DNA of 19,413 bases from Rheinheimera sp. Its GTDB lineage: Bacteria; Pseudomonadota; Gammaproteobacteria; Enterobacterales; Alteromonadaceae. The translations under genes and the position numbers were made by a program. The stretch spans positions 1-19,413 of the forward strand of contig NZ_JAIWOI010000354.1 in NCBI RefSeq assembly GCF_020217005.1, given 5' to 3'. Within the stretch, counting starts at the first letter, position 1; each line of letters opens with the position of its first letter. The notes under the pieces were generated by a model that saw only the letters and a list, made by a program, of their open reading frames with translations, was not told the DNA's origin and did not search any database. Shown piece after piece: positions 8,559 to 17,535 of this stretch.

Positions 8559-9605
8559 TTATTCGTCTTTCAAAGGCGGCGGAGACAAAGCAGCCACTTG
8601 CTGCTCCAAATCCCGTAATTTTTGATACATTTGATCCAGTTGACGAAACCGGACGCTATTTTTCCGCCATTCCAGATTAGTGCTGGCCGGAGTACCGGAT
8701 GAATAGATACCTTTTTCGGTAATAGATTTAATAATCATCGACATGCCGGTGATTTGCACGCCGTCACAAATTTCCATATGACCATTGATAGCGCACGCAC
8801 CACCAATAATACAATACTTGCCAATTTTAGTGCTGCCAGCCACCACAGTACAGCCTGCGATAGCTGTGTGGTCGCCAATCTGCACGTTGTGTGCTATTTG
8901 CACCTGATTGTCCAAAATGACATTTTTACCAATCACAGTGTCACCTAAAGCGCCACGGTCAATGGTGGTATTGGCACCTATTTCTGTGTCATCGCCAATC
9001 AGCACAGTGCCAACCTGAGGGATTTTCAGCCAGTTACCACGTTCATTGGCAAAACCAAAACCATCGGCACCTATCACTGCACCACTGTGGACCAGGCAAT
9101 TTTTACCCAGTTGCACGCCATGGTAAAAGGTTACATTAGGCCAGATTTTACAGCCGTCAGCGATGTGCACATTTTCACCGACAAAACAGCCGGCGCCGAT
9201 CTGTACATTTTCACCTATGACAGCACCAGCAGAAATCACCACATTGGGGCCAATCACAACTGAGTCTGGTACACAAGCTGAAGGGTCTATCACTATATTC
9301 TGCCCCCGCCCATAGGCGGCAGCAGGTGTGGAATCTAATAATTGGGCTATTTTCGCAAAAGCCACATAAGGGTCTTTCACCACCAGCGCATTCACAGGAC
9401 AATAACTTTGATCTTCGGCTTTAATCAGCACTGCACCGGCTTGAGTGGATTGTAAAAACTTACGGTACTTACTATTAGATAAAAAGCTGATTTGATGACT
9501 GCTTGCATCTTCCAAAGTACCAACGGCACTAATCAGTGCCGTGGCGTCTCCAATTAGCTGAGCATTTAACTGCTCAGCTATAAAGGCTAAAGTAAACTTC
9601 ACCAT
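8559..9605 (-). CDS. lpxD: UDP-3-O-acylglucosamine N-acyltransferase LpxD
   Basis: LpxD adds a second 3-hydroxyacyl chain, on the 2-amino group of UDP-3-O-acyl-glucosamine, in lipid A synthesis. The 348-residue product has an N-terminal uridine-binding domain (QISFLSNSKYRKFL; VKDPYVAFAKIAQLL), a hexapeptide-repeat left-handed beta-helix from about residue 100 to 310, and a C-terminal helix (residues ~315-340) that in homologues binds ACP. IAHNVQIG contains H239, the same number as the catalytic histidine in E. coli. GADGFGFA and IDRGALGDTVIG are also characteristic. The ATG at 9605 overlaps the skp stop by one base (TAATG), which suggests coupled translation. Confidence 0.98.
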   Translation of the reverse strand: MVKFTLAFIAEQLNAQLIGDATALISAVGTLEDASSHQISFLSNSKYRKFLQSTQAGAVLIKAEDQSYCPVNALVVKDPYVAFAKIAQLLDSTPAAAYGRGQNIVIDPSACVPDSVVIGPNVVISAGAVIGENVQIGAGCFVGENVHIADGCKIWPNVTFYHGVQLGKNCLVHSGAVIGADGFGFANERGNWLKIPQVGTVLIGDDTEIGANTTIDRGALGDTVIGKNVILDNQVQIAHNVQIGDHTAIAGCTVVAGSTKIGKYCIIGGACAINGHMEICDGVQITGMSMIIKSITEKGIYSSGTPASTNLEWRKNSVRFRQLDQMYQKLRDLEQQVAALSPPPLKDE

Positions 9606-10123
9606 TATTTGGCTTTGCTCACCTGGGCAATAACAGCTTCAGAGATGTCATACTCAGGTTTTACGAAAACACCGGCCTGAGCGTTTAGAATCAGGTCGTA
9701 GTTGTCTTTTTTCGCAATGCTGTCGATAGCTGTTTTGACTAAACCCATCAGCTTGTTACGTTCTTCGCCCTGACGTTTGCGGTAGTCTTCGTCCAGAGGA
9801 CGAGCTAACTGCTCATAACTGCGCATTTGCTTTTCCATTTCAGCTTGCAGAGTCTTTTTCTGCTGGTCATTCATGGTCGCGCCATCACGCTTTAATTTTT
9901 CCTGATTAAAAGCGATATCCTTTTCCAGCTTTTGCACTTCTGCAATACGGCCTTCAAACTCAGTTTTTAAGCTGTTCTGGATCGACGTTGTCTGAGGCAG
10001 TTTTGCCACAATTTCCTGCACATCAACAAGACCAATTTTCATTTCTTTTGCAGAAGCAGTACCGACCATCATCAGGCCAGCCATAAATACCAATGCAGTT
10101 TTTGCTAAGCTTTGCTTAAACAT
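9605..10123 (-). CDS. skp: Periplasmic OmpH/Skp family chaperone
   Basis: Skp is a trimeric periplasmic holdase that carries unfolded outer membrane proteins to the BAM complex. The product has a Sec signal peptide (basic FKQSLAK start, hydrophobic core, TASA before KEMKIG). A long charged segment (roughly residues 40-125 of the precursor) with the heptad-like look of a coiled coil follows, corresponding to the Skp tentacles. The C terminus folds back into the trimer body (DLILNAQAGVFV). I chose the ATG at 10123 because GGGAA lies nine bases upstream. The in-frame ATG at 10132 adds MEN but places GGGAA directly against the start codon; it remains possible. The gene lies between bamA and lpxD, its usual position. 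Confidence 0.95.
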   Translation of the reverse strand: MFKQSLAKTALVFMAGLMMVGTASAKEMKIGLVDVQEIVAKLPQTTSIQNSLKTEFEGRIAEVQKLEKDIAFNQEKLKRDGATMNDQQKKTLQAEMEKQMRSYEQLARPLDEDYRKRQGEERNKLMGLVKTAIDSIAKKDNYDLILNAQAGVFVKPEYDISEAVIAQVSKAK

Positions 10124-10143
10124 GTTTTCCATTTCCCATAAAT

Positions 10144-12639
10144 TTAGAATGTAGTACCAATATTGAAACTAAAGTTTTCCTGATCATCACCCTCTTCTTT
10201 GCGGATGATTTTTGCCAGACTAAATGTCAATGGACCCATAGGCGAAATCCATTGTACAGAGAGACCTGTCGACACACGTATTAAGCCGGCATCAGAGTAG
10301 TCTAACAGCTTAGGACTATTAAAACTCTGGCTTGCAGAAGGACTTAACCCAGCGTAACGACTTAAATCAAACTCTGTATCCCAGACGTTACCTGCGTCTA
10401 CGAAAAGGCTGGTACGTATCTGGTTTACATAATCCTCACCAACAAAAGGTGTTGGCGTGATTAACTCAAGGGTAGCAATAGCCATGGCATTACCACCCGT
10501 TGATCGTGGAGACACTATATAAGTGTCAAAATTTGGATCTGTTGGGAAATTACCTGAATTTCCCCCTGTTGGATTAGGTAATCCAGGAACTGTAGTGACC
10601 TGACGATAGATTGCATGCGGACCTACAATACGGGCTTCAAAACCACGCAGGTTCTGGCCACCTGCATAGAAGTTATCGGTAAATGGCAGTGTATAGTCAT
10701 AGCCATCTTTATCACCGTAACCATTACCGTAACCTACTTCCAGTTTACTTAAGAAAGACCAGCGATGATCATTACTCAGCGGAATATAGTTGCGGGCTTC
10801 AAACGTGGTTTTGTAGTACTGCAGATCTGAGTTAGGTGTAGTGATACGGCCACTTAAAATTAATTCATGACCGGCAGTTGGGAATAAACCACGGTTTAAC
10901 GTGCTTTGAATCCAACTTGCGATCAATTCATAGTTCGTAAACTTATAGCCGCCATCCGGATCGTTTTTATCCATTAACACAGCTCTGAAATGACGTAACT
11001 GATCATATTCAGACAAAGAGTTAATTTCGTTCACCGCATAATTAGTGCCGAAGTTTAATCTGTTGTATTCATTGATTGGATAACCAATAGAAGCACCAAA
11101 ACCATAACGTTTTTGCTTATAAGCTTCTAAGTTGGACGATAAACTTGAGTAGTCTGTATCCGAATAGAACACCTGCCCGCCTAAACTTACCGCATCCAAA
11201 GTGAAATAAGGGTCAGTTAAAGAAAGCTGGATCTGCTTGTTGTATTTGTTGGTGCTCAGACTGATACCAGCGGAGTTACCTGTACCGAAGAAGTTTTGCT
11301 GCTCAATACCTATCTGGAAAGACAAGCCCTGGAAATCGCCATAGGAAATACCGGCATTGAAGTTACCAGACGGCTGTTCTTTGATTTTAAATCCAACGTC
11401 GACTTTATCATCAACGCCTGCGACTTCTTTGGTTTCAAACTCAACTTTTTCGATATAAGGTAAACGTTGAATACGCTCTTTAGACAACTCAAGCGCGTCA
11501 TTAGATAACCAGGCACCTTCCATCTGACGAACTTCACGACGGATAACTTCATCTTTAGTCGATGAATTGCCAGCCACTTCCAGACGACGTACATAAACAC
11601 GTTTACCAGGCTCTACACTGATGGTCAGAGCAACTTCTTTGGTATCATCGTTGATGTTTGGGATAGTACGAACTTTTGAGTTAGCGTAACCAAAGCGAGC
11701 CAATAATTTGGCAATACTTTCTTCGGTGTAGGTCACTAAGGCGCCGTTATACAGCTGACCCGCTTTTAATGGCAATAAAGCCTTAATAAAGTCGTCCTGC
11801 CCTATCAGATCACCAACAAAGTCAATGCCGGTAATAGTGTATTGCTCACCTTCAGTCACGTTCAGAGTCACATAAACCGAGGTTTTATCTGTACTGACAG
11901 AAACCTGATTGGCATCAATATTAAAACGCAGATAACCACGGTCTAAGTAGTAGCTACGGATTTTTTCAAAGTCGCCTTGCAAGGTCTGTTTCTGATAGCG
12001 ATCTGAAGATAAAAACCGCCACCATGGCAAATCGTATTTAGATTCAATGTTTTTCAGCAACTCTTCGTCACTGAACAATTCGTTACCTACTATGTTGATC
12101 TGGCGAACAGAAGCGGCATCACCTTCTTCAAACTCTATCTTCAGATTCACCCTGTTACGAGGCAAATAAGTAACTTTCATTTGCACCGCAGCGTTGTATT
12201 TACCAACGCCGTGATAAAACTCTGTTAAACCGTTTTCAACTTCTTTGATTACGGTTTTATCTAAAGGCTCACCAACGATAATTTTCTGACCCGTTAAACT
12301 TTCAGTCAGTTGCTCTTCTTTGATGTCTTTGTTGCCATCAAATTCGATATTGTTAATGGTAGGGCGCTCTTTTAAGCGATAAATGACGGTATTGCCGTCA
12401 CGAAATACCTGAATATCGTCAAAGTGGCCTGCCGCATACAGACTTTTGATACTGCGCGATAAGGATGCTTCTGTGATGGTATCGCCGATATTAAACGGCA
12501 AATTATTTAATGCTGCACCAAGCGCAACACGCTGCAAGCCTTCGACCTGAATGTCTTGCACAGTAAATGATTGTTCAGCGAGCACCGAGTTACTTAAACC
12601 AGCAAGTAACATCGCAGCTACTAATCGTTTAATTGTCAT
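10144..12639 (-). CDS. bamA: Outer membrane protein assembly factor BamA
   Basis: BamA is the essential Omp85-family core of the BAM complex, inserting beta-barrel proteins into the outer membrane. The 831-residue precursor has a signal peptide cleaved after VLA (residue 21). Five POTRA domains follow, to about residue 420, with repeated V-x-G-N/D-type strands such as IEFDGNKDI, INIVGNELF and LEVAGNSS. A 16-strand barrel fills the rest and ends in the beta-signal FSFNIGTTF with C-terminal Phe. The conserved loop-6 motif reads NLRGF (R665), where E. coli has VRGF, followed by a Pro/Gly/Asn-rich extracellular insertion before GGNAMAIATLEL. It lies 27 bases after rseP. The ribosome binding site is weak. 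No convincing sigma-E promoter was found upstream. Confidence 0.98.
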   Translation of the reverse strand: MTIKRLVAAMLLAGLSNSVLAEQSFTVQDIQVEGLQRVALGAALNNLPFNIGDTITEASLSRSIKSLYAAGHFDDIQVFRDGNTVIYRLKERPTINNIEFDGNKDIKEEQLTESLTGQKIIVGEPLDKTVIKEVENGLTEFYHGVGKYNAAVQMKVTYLPRNRVNLKIEFEEGDAASVRQINIVGNELFSDEELLKNIESKYDLPWWRFLSSDRYQKQTLQGDFEKIRSYYLDRGYLRFNIDANQVSVSTDKTSVYVTLNVTEGEQYTITGIDFVGDLIGQDDFIKALLPLKAGQLYNGALVTYTEESIAKLLARFGYANSKVRTIPNINDDTKEVALTISVEPGKRVYVRRLEVAGNSSTKDEVIRREVRQMEGAWLSNDALELSKERIQRLPYIEKVEFETKEVAGVDDKVDVGFKIKEQPSGNFNAGISYGDFQGLSFQIGIEQQNFFGTGNSAGISLSTNKYNKQIQLSLTDPYFTLDAVSLGGQVFYSDTDYSSLSSNLEAYKQKRYGFGASIGYPINEYNRLNFGTNYAVNEINSLSEYDQLRHFRAVLMDKNDPDGGYKFTNYELIASWIQSTLNRGLFPTAGHELILSGRITTPNSDLQYYKTTFEARNYIPLSNDHRWSFLSKLEVGYGNGYGDKDGYDYTLPFTDNFYAGGQNLRGFEARIVGPHAIYRQVTTVPGLPNPTGGNSGNFPTDPNFDTYIVSPRSTGGNAMAIATLELITPTPFVGEDYVNQIRTSLFVDAGNVWDTEFDLSRYAGLSPSASQSFNSPKLLDYSDAGLIRVSTGLSVQWISPMGPLTFSLAKIIRKEEGDDQENFSFNIGTTF

Positions 12640-12666
12640 TGTTTTGGACTACTTTTGATTAGTTTA

Positions 12667-14019
12667 TTACAAACGAGAAATATCGTTGAGCAGCGCAATT
12701 CCCATTAATGTCAGCAGCAACAGAGCTCCGATCCGGAAACCCAGCTCCTGCGCCTTCTCAGAGACAGGTTTGCCGCGTATTAGTTCCAGCACAAGATACA
12801 TTAAATGGCCACCATCCAAAATAGGCAGAGGCAGTAAATTTATCACCCCAAGGTTGACACTAATCAGCGCTAAAAAGGAGATAAAGGCAATCAAGCCAAT
12901 ATCTGCGCTGCTTCCAGCCCCTTGTGCTATTGAAATTGGTCCGCTTAAATGTTTGACAGAAATATCACCAAAAATGAATTTTCCAATCATAGAGAAGCTT
13001 AACCGCACCAATTGCCAGGTCTTTTCTACCCCAACCAGGGCTGCCTGTACAGGGCCATATTGCTGAGTGAACAATAAATGCTCAGGCCAGGGCATTACTT
13101 TTGGACTGACGCCTAAAAATCCCTGATGAAAACCATCCGCTGTTTCGCGGCTTTGCGGAGTGACCAAAATGTCTATAGCCTGGCCACTGCGTTCAATACC
13201 AAAAACCATGGGCTTTTCCGGGCTGTTTTGTACCAGCGTCACCACAGCATTCCAGTCTGCTACAACTTTACCATCCACTGACACTAATTTATCACCCAGC
13301 TGCAAACCAGCAGTTTCAGCGGCCGAGCCTGGCTGAATTTGACTAATTTCGTTAAGCACCACTGGCCGTAGTGGTTCTAAACCTAAGCTACCAAATACAC
13401 TTTGCTTGTCAGGATCAAAAGCCCAATCGGTTAAATCCAGTTGATAACTCTGGTCGCTACCTTCCAGTTGCTGCACTGTAATATCCACTGCGGGGCTGCC
13501 AACCTGCTCTACCAGCAACAAGCTGATAGCCCGCCAGTCTTCTACAGCTTCGCCGTTAATGGCCGTGATCTGAGCATTGGCCGGCACACCAGCTTTAGCT
13601 GCAATAGATTCAGCCGTCACCTGCCCTATCACGGGTTTAATGTTAGGTACGCCTATCAGGTACATTCCCCACAATAGCAGGATAGCAAACAAGAAGTTAG
13701 CAACAGGGCCTGCAGCTACAATGGCCATACGTTGCCAGACAGTTTTGCTGTTAAAACTTAAATCTTTAAACTGCGGCAATACAGGGTCAACCCGCTCGTC
13801 TAACATGCGAACATAGCCGCCCAATGGGATCATCGCTATAACAAACTCAGTACCTTGTTTGTCGCGCCAGCGGTAAATAGCCTTGCCAAAACCTATAGAA
13901 AAACGTTTGACCAGTACATTGTTTTTCCGCGCCACCCAAAAATGACCAAACTCATGCACAGTCACCAGCAGGCCTATAGCAACCACAAAACTGATTAAAT
14001 TCCAGACAAAACCCGACAT
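12667..14019 (-). CDS. rseP: Site-2 intramembrane zinc metalloprotease RseP
   Basis: RseP is the inner membrane protease that cuts the anti-sigma factor RseA after DegS, releasing sigma-E under envelope stress; it also clears signal peptide remnants. The 450-residue product has the HEFGH zinc motif with H22, E23 and H26, and LPLPILDGGH with D402. Both positions are identical to E. coli. Two tandem PDZ domains lie in the periplasmic part (about residues 120-310), and four hydrophobic segments are visible: two near the N terminus and two near the C terminus. The ATG at 14019 shares one base with the dxr stop (TAATG). Its position directly before bamA links stress sensing with outer membrane assembly. 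Confidence 0.98.
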   Translation of the reverse strand: MSGFVWNLISFVVAIGLLVTVHEFGHFWVARKNNVLVKRFSIGFGKAIYRWRDKQGTEFVIAMIPLGGYVRMLDERVDPVLPQFKDLSFNSKTVWQRMAIVAAGPVANFLFAILLLWGMYLIGVPNIKPVIGQVTAESIAAKAGVPANAQITAINGEAVEDWRAISLLLVEQVGSPAVDITVQQLEGSDQSYQLDLTDWAFDPDKQSVFGSLGLEPLRPVVLNEISQIQPGSAAETAGLQLGDKLVSVDGKVVADWNAVVTLVQNSPEKPMVFGIERSGQAIDILVTPQSRETADGFHQGFLGVSPKVMPWPEHLLFTQQYGPVQAALVGVEKTWQLVRLSFSMIGKFIFGDISVKHLSGPISIAQGAGSSADIGLIAFISFLALISVNLGVINLLPLPILDGGHLMYLVLELIRGKPVSEKAQELGFRIGALLLLTLMGIALLNDISRL

Positions 14020-15212
14020 TAACTCACCTTTTTCAGTTGGTCTTGCATATAAGCTCTGGCCTGTTGGTCCAGGCCAAGAATACTTTCTAAATCAGGCGCT
14101 TTTATGCTGGCAAAACGCTCTAATGCTTTTTCGTTCAGCTGCGCTATCTCAGTAAAACGGATTTGGCCGGCCAAAAACGCCGCTACTGTGATTTCATTGG
14201 CTGCATTGAGCGCTGTAGTAGCCCCCTGACCATACCCACAAGCGGCAATAGCAAGATATAAATTAGGGTAGCGTTGTGGTTCTGGTTTGGAGAAACTAAA
14301 GTCTGCAAGCTCAAAAAAGTTCAGCGGTTTGACATTGGTTTGGATCCGCTGTGGAAAAGCCAAAGCATGAGCGATAGGAGTGCGCATATCAGGCTGACCT
14401 AATTGTGCCAAAACAGAACCATCAGTGTACTGCACCATCGAATGAATAATGCTTTGTGGGTGGATCACCACCTGAATATCATCGGCAGCGCAGTTAAATA
14501 ACCAACGGGCTTCGATAAACTCCAACCCCTTATTCATCATAGTGGCACTGTCGACTGATATTTTTTGCCCCATCACCCAATTCGGATGGGCCACGGCCTG
14601 AGCAGGAGTAATGCTTGTAAATTCTTGCAGATCTTTACGTAAAAAAGGCCCGCCACTGCCAGTCAGCAGTAGTTTGCTAATACCGTAATCAGATAATTTT
14701 TGTGTTGCGGTATTTTGCTGCAAAGCGGATGGCAAACACTGAAAAATAGCATTGTGCTCACTATCTATAGGCAACAAAGTAGCACCATGTTGTTGTACTT
14801 TGTTGATAAAAAGCTCACCACTCATCACCAGCGCTTCTTTGTTAGCCAGTAATACAGTTTTGCCTTGTTCAACAGCGGCTAAAGTAGGTAAAAGTCCTGC
14901 CGCTCCCACTATAGCGGCCATCACCATATCTGCATCAGGGTGAGCGGCCAAATCACAAAGCGCCTGAGCCCCCGACCAGACTTCAGTCGAACTATTAGCC
15001 TCTTTCACTAACTGACGTAATTTGTCTGCGGCCTGTGGGTCTGTCATTACGGCATAACGAGGTTTAAACTGCTGGACTTGCGCAAACAGCTTATCCACCT
15101 GAGTGGCCCCCGTTAATCCCAGCACCTGATAGTGATCAGGGTGTTTAGCCACCACATCAAGCGTATTACAGCCAATAGAGCCTGTAGCGCCAAGGATCAC
15201 TAGCGTCCGCAT
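14019..15212 (-). CDS. dxr: 1-deoxy-D-xylulose 5-phosphate reductoisomerase
   Basis: Dxr (IspC) converts DXP to 2-C-methyl-D-erythritol 4-phosphate with NADPH, the committed step of the MEP isoprenoid pathway and the fosmidomycin target. The 397-residue product begins with the NADPH-binding GATGSIG, has ANKEALVMSG, then IDSEHNAI with metal ligands D150 and E152, and GLEFIEARWLF with E231. All three match E. coli numbering. SGGPF, HPNW and KISVDSATMMNKG form the active-site loops. The ATG at 15212 overlaps the cdsA stop by one base. It sits near uppS, which uses isoprenoids from this pathway to make the undecaprenyl carrier. Confidence 0.98.
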   Translation of the reverse strand: MRTLVILGATGSIGCNTLDVVAKHPDHYQVLGLTGATQVDKLFAQVQQFKPRYAVMTDPQAADKLRQLVKEANSSTEVWSGAQALCDLAAHPDADMVMAAIVGAAGLLPTLAAVEQGKTVLLANKEALVMSGELFINKVQQHGATLLPIDSEHNAIFQCLPSALQQNTATQKLSDYGISKLLLTGSGGPFLRKDLQEFTSITPAQAVAHPNWVMGQKISVDSATMMNKGLEFIEARWLFNCAADDIQVVIHPQSIIHSMVQYTDGSVLAQLGQPDMRTPIAHALAFPQRIQTNVKPLNFFELADFSFSKPEPQRYPNLYLAIAACGYGQGATTALNAANEITVAAFLAGQIRFTEIAQLNEKALERFASIKAPDLESILGLDQQARAYMQDQLKKVS

Positions 15213-16075
15213 TACGCGAAACCTCCAATTAGCGCAACCAGGACTGCATAAAGCGGTGCCGTAGCTGTGAGGCTATCTATCCGGTCTAAAATACCGCCAT
15301 GACCAGGAATAATACTGCCGCTGTCTTTAAGACCCGCCACCCGTTTAAACATACTCTCGCTTAAGTCACCAAATACCGACAAAATGGTCAGTACCAAAGC
15401 GGCCAGGTACCAGGTGCAGGTCCCTTCAGGAAAGTCGTGATAATAAGCTACAGCTGTGACCAGAGCCATCACAAAAGCTACACCACCTAACATGCCCTCC
15501 AGCGTTTTACCCGGACTTACAGCAGGCAATAATTTACGCTTACCAAAAGGTTTACCGATAAAATAACCGCCTATATCCGCAGCCCAGACTATGCCAAGCA
15601 GTAAGCAGATTAACCAGGCTCCGGTATAACTGGACTGATGAAAATCAACTGAGCGGATCAGTAACAAAGCAGTCCAGGCAGGAATTAAAGTCAGCCAGCC
15701 CATCACAGCACGACGAATATGACCGGTGGACCAGCTTTGACTGCTGTGGGGATAACTTAACACCAAAAGCACAGCGATCAGCCACCAGACCACACCCAAA
15801 GCCAGCAAGCTGTTACTGAGCATATCCAACTGCAAAGGCCAATAGGCTGTATCCGGCAATTGCCAGTAAATCAGCGCCATACTCAATGCCAGCACAGCGA
15901 CAAAACTGTATTGGCTTAGCTTAGTTTTGTAGCCGCAAAATAAACTCCATTCCCAGGCACCGATTAAAAAAGCCGCAGCAATAAAAATAGCGAAATAATG
16001 CAAAGGAAGGAAAAAAACTGCAGCTAGCGCCAGTGGCGCCATGATCAGGGCTGTAATAACTCGTTGCTTAAACAA
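15212..16075 (-). CDS. cdsA: Phosphatidate cytidylyltransferase CdsA, TTG start
   Basis: CdsA makes CDP-diacylglycerol from CTP and phosphatidic acid at the inner membrane, the branch point for all phospholipids. The 287-residue product is very hydrophobic with about eight membrane segments. It carries the family signature near its C terminus: SMFKR, then KDSGSIIPGHGGILDRID. VWAADIGGYFIGKPFGK and SPGKTLEG are further conserved parts. The start is TTG at 16075, five bases after uppS, with AGGA eight bases upstream inside the uppS tail. The N terminus MFKQRVITA aligns with E. coli MLKYRLISA. The next in-frame ATG, at residue 12, would cut into the first membrane segment. Confidence 0.97.
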   Translation of the reverse strand: MFKQRVITALIMAPLALAAVFFLPLHYFAIFIAAAFLIGAWEWSLFCGYKTKLSQYSFVAVLALSMALIYWQLPDTAYWPLQLDMLSNSLLALGVVWWLIAVLLVLSYPHSSQSWSTGHIRRAVMGWLTLIPAWTALLLIRSVDFHQSSYTGAWLICLLLGIVWAADIGGYFIGKPFGKRKLLPAVSPGKTLEGMLGGVAFVMALVTAVAYYHDFPEGTCTWYLAALVLTILSVFGDLSESMFKRVAGLKDSGSIIPGHGGILDRIDSLTATAPLYAVLVALIGGFA

Positions 16076-16080
16076 ATTGG

Positions 16081-16848
16081 TTATCCTTGTGTCGGACGCA
16101 TTGCCAGCTCACGGATTTGCGCCCCGGTACAACCAAAACGCCGTTCACGACCGGCGTAGGTTGCCAAAGCTTCCGAAAAAACCTGGTCATCAAAGTCAGG
16201 CCATAAAATTTCGGTAAACCATAACTCAGCATAAGCAGCTTGCCACAACAAAAAGTTACTGATGCGCACATCGCCACCGGTACGGATCATCAAATCCAGT
16301 TCCGGTTGATCATGCATCTGCATGCAACCTGATAACATTTGTTCGTCAATCTGTGCGGCTGTCATTTCGCCATCAGCCACTTGTTGGGCTAATTGTTGTG
16401 CAGCCTGCACTATGTCCCAGCGACCGCCGTAATTAGCGGCTACATTCAGGGTCAAAGCTGTATTCTGAGCCGTAAGCTGTTGCGCCTCTTTAATATGTTG
16501 TTTGAGTTTGTCGCTAAAAGGAGACAAGTCTCCAATAATATTCAGCCGTACGTTATTTTTATGCAGGGTTTTCACTTCCTGCTGTAATACCATTAAAAAC
16601 AGTTGCATCAAACCACTGACTTCGTCTTCAGGCCGACGCCAGTTTTCACTGCTAAAGGCAAATAAAGTGAGAGACCTGATACCTAACTTACGACAAAAGC
16701 TGACCGCACGACGCACTGCGTCGACGCCTTTTTTGTGGCCCCATACCCGAGGTTTGCCCTGCCGTTCAGCCCAGCGTCCGTTGCCGTCCATGATAATGGC
16801 GACATGTTGTGGCAACGCGTTTTGTAACGCGGTTTGCACTTCTGTCAT
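16081..16848 (-). CDS. uppS: Di-trans,poly-cis undecaprenyl diphosphate synthase
   Basis: UppS (IspU) adds eight isopentenyl units in cis to farnesyl diphosphate, making undecaprenyl diphosphate, the lipid carrier for peptidoglycan and O-antigen. The 255-residue product shows [12 protein letters not shown] (catalytic D21), [36 protein letters not shown], and [21 protein letters not shown]. These are the five conserved regions of cis-prenyltransferases. The start is an ATG at 16848. It appears to open the long envelope operon, because a hairpin with a T-run separates it from frr. A promoter for uppS was not found with confidence; read-through from frr is an alternative. Confidence 0.97.
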   Translation of the reverse strand: MTEVQTALQNALPQHVAIIMDGNGRWAERQGKPRVWGHKKGVDAVRRAVSFCRKLGIRSLTLFAFSSENWRRPEDEVSGLMQLFLMVLQQEVKTLHKNNVRLNIIGDLSPFSDKLKQHIKEAQQLTAQNTALTLNVAANYGGRWDIVQAAQQLAQQVADGEMTAAQIDEQMLSGCMQMHDQPELDLMIRTGGDVRISNFLLWQAAYAELWFTEILWPDFDDQVFSEALATYAGRERRFGCTGAQIRELAMRPTQG

Positions 16849-16873
16849 CTGAATCTGACCCTGTCACAATAAT

Positions 16874-16905
16874 AAAAAACGCCGCGAAGTATACCCTACA
16901 CGGCG
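16874..16905 (-). terminator. Probable intrinsic terminator between frr and uppS
   Basis: On the minus strand, CGCCG (16905-16901) pairs with CGGCG (16884-16880), followed by a T-run (16879-16874) and further TATT. The apex is long (16 bases) and can form a small inner GTA/TAC stem. The stem is short, so termination may be partial and the downstream operon may receive some read-through. Confidence 0.65.
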
Positions 16906-16932
16906 CTATTCCCCTAATCAGGGCAGGAAGTC

Positions 16933-17490
16933 TTAGACTTCCATCAACTCTTTTTCTTTGTCCGCTAATACTTCGTCAACTTTCTTGACGAAAGCATCGG
17001 TCAGCTTCTGAACTTCTTCTGCAGCTTTACGCTCATCATCTTCACCAATTTCTTTATCTTTTAATAAAGTTTTCAGATCAGCGTTTGCGTCGCGACGAAT
17101 ATTACGTACAGCAACACGGGCACCTTCAGCTTCGTTACGTACCACTTTAACTAAATCACGACGACGCTCTTCAGTCAGCGGAGGCAATGGCACACGAATA
17201 GTAGTACCAGCGCTCATTGGGTTTAAGCCTAAATCTGACTGCAGAATAGCTTTCTCTACAGCTTGGATCAGAGTTTTATCAAACACGCTGATGGTCAGAG
17301 TACGGGCATCTTCCACAGACACGTTAGCAACCTGACGTAATGGCGTATTAGCACCGTAATAAGACACCTGAATGCCATCTAATAAACTTGGGTGAGCACG
17401 ACCGGTACGGATTTTGGACAATTGGCCTTTCAGCGCTTCAACGCTTTTTTCCATCCGGGTTTTGCTGTCTTTGAGAATATCGTTAATCAC
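16933..17490 (-). CDS. frr: Ribosome recycling factor, GTG start
   Basis: RRF, with EF-G, splits post-termination ribosomes so that subunits can be reused. The 185-residue product has the standard length and the tRNA-like three-helix plus beta/alpha layout. Conserved parts are [15 protein letters not shown], the [16 protein letters not shown] segment, [25 protein letters not shown] and the helical C terminus [17 protein letters not shown]. The start codon is GTG at 17490, with AGGAA 10 bases upstream. The product begins [13 protein letters not shown], aligning with E. coli MISDIRKDAEVRM. It lies 45 bases after pyrH and is probably cotranscribed with it. Confidence 0.98.
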   Translation of the reverse strand: MINDILKDSKTRMEKSVEALKGQLSKIRTGRAHPSLLDGIQVSYYGANTPLRQVANVSVEDARTLTISVFDKTLIQAVEKAILQSDLGLNPMSAGTTIRVPLPPLTEERRRDLVKVVRNEAEGARVAVRNIRRDANADLKTLLKDKEIGEDDERKAAEEVQKLTDAFVKKVDEVLADKEKELMEV

Positions 17491-17535
17491 TTTGGCTATT
17501 CCTTTTTTTGCTACACCAAAAAAGTGGCAGTTAGT

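Noticed and set aside
12640..12760. Sigma-E promoter upstream of bamA (GGAATT near the rseP end)
   Set aside because: A GGAATT-like -35 is present, but no matching -10 lies 15-17 bases downstream.
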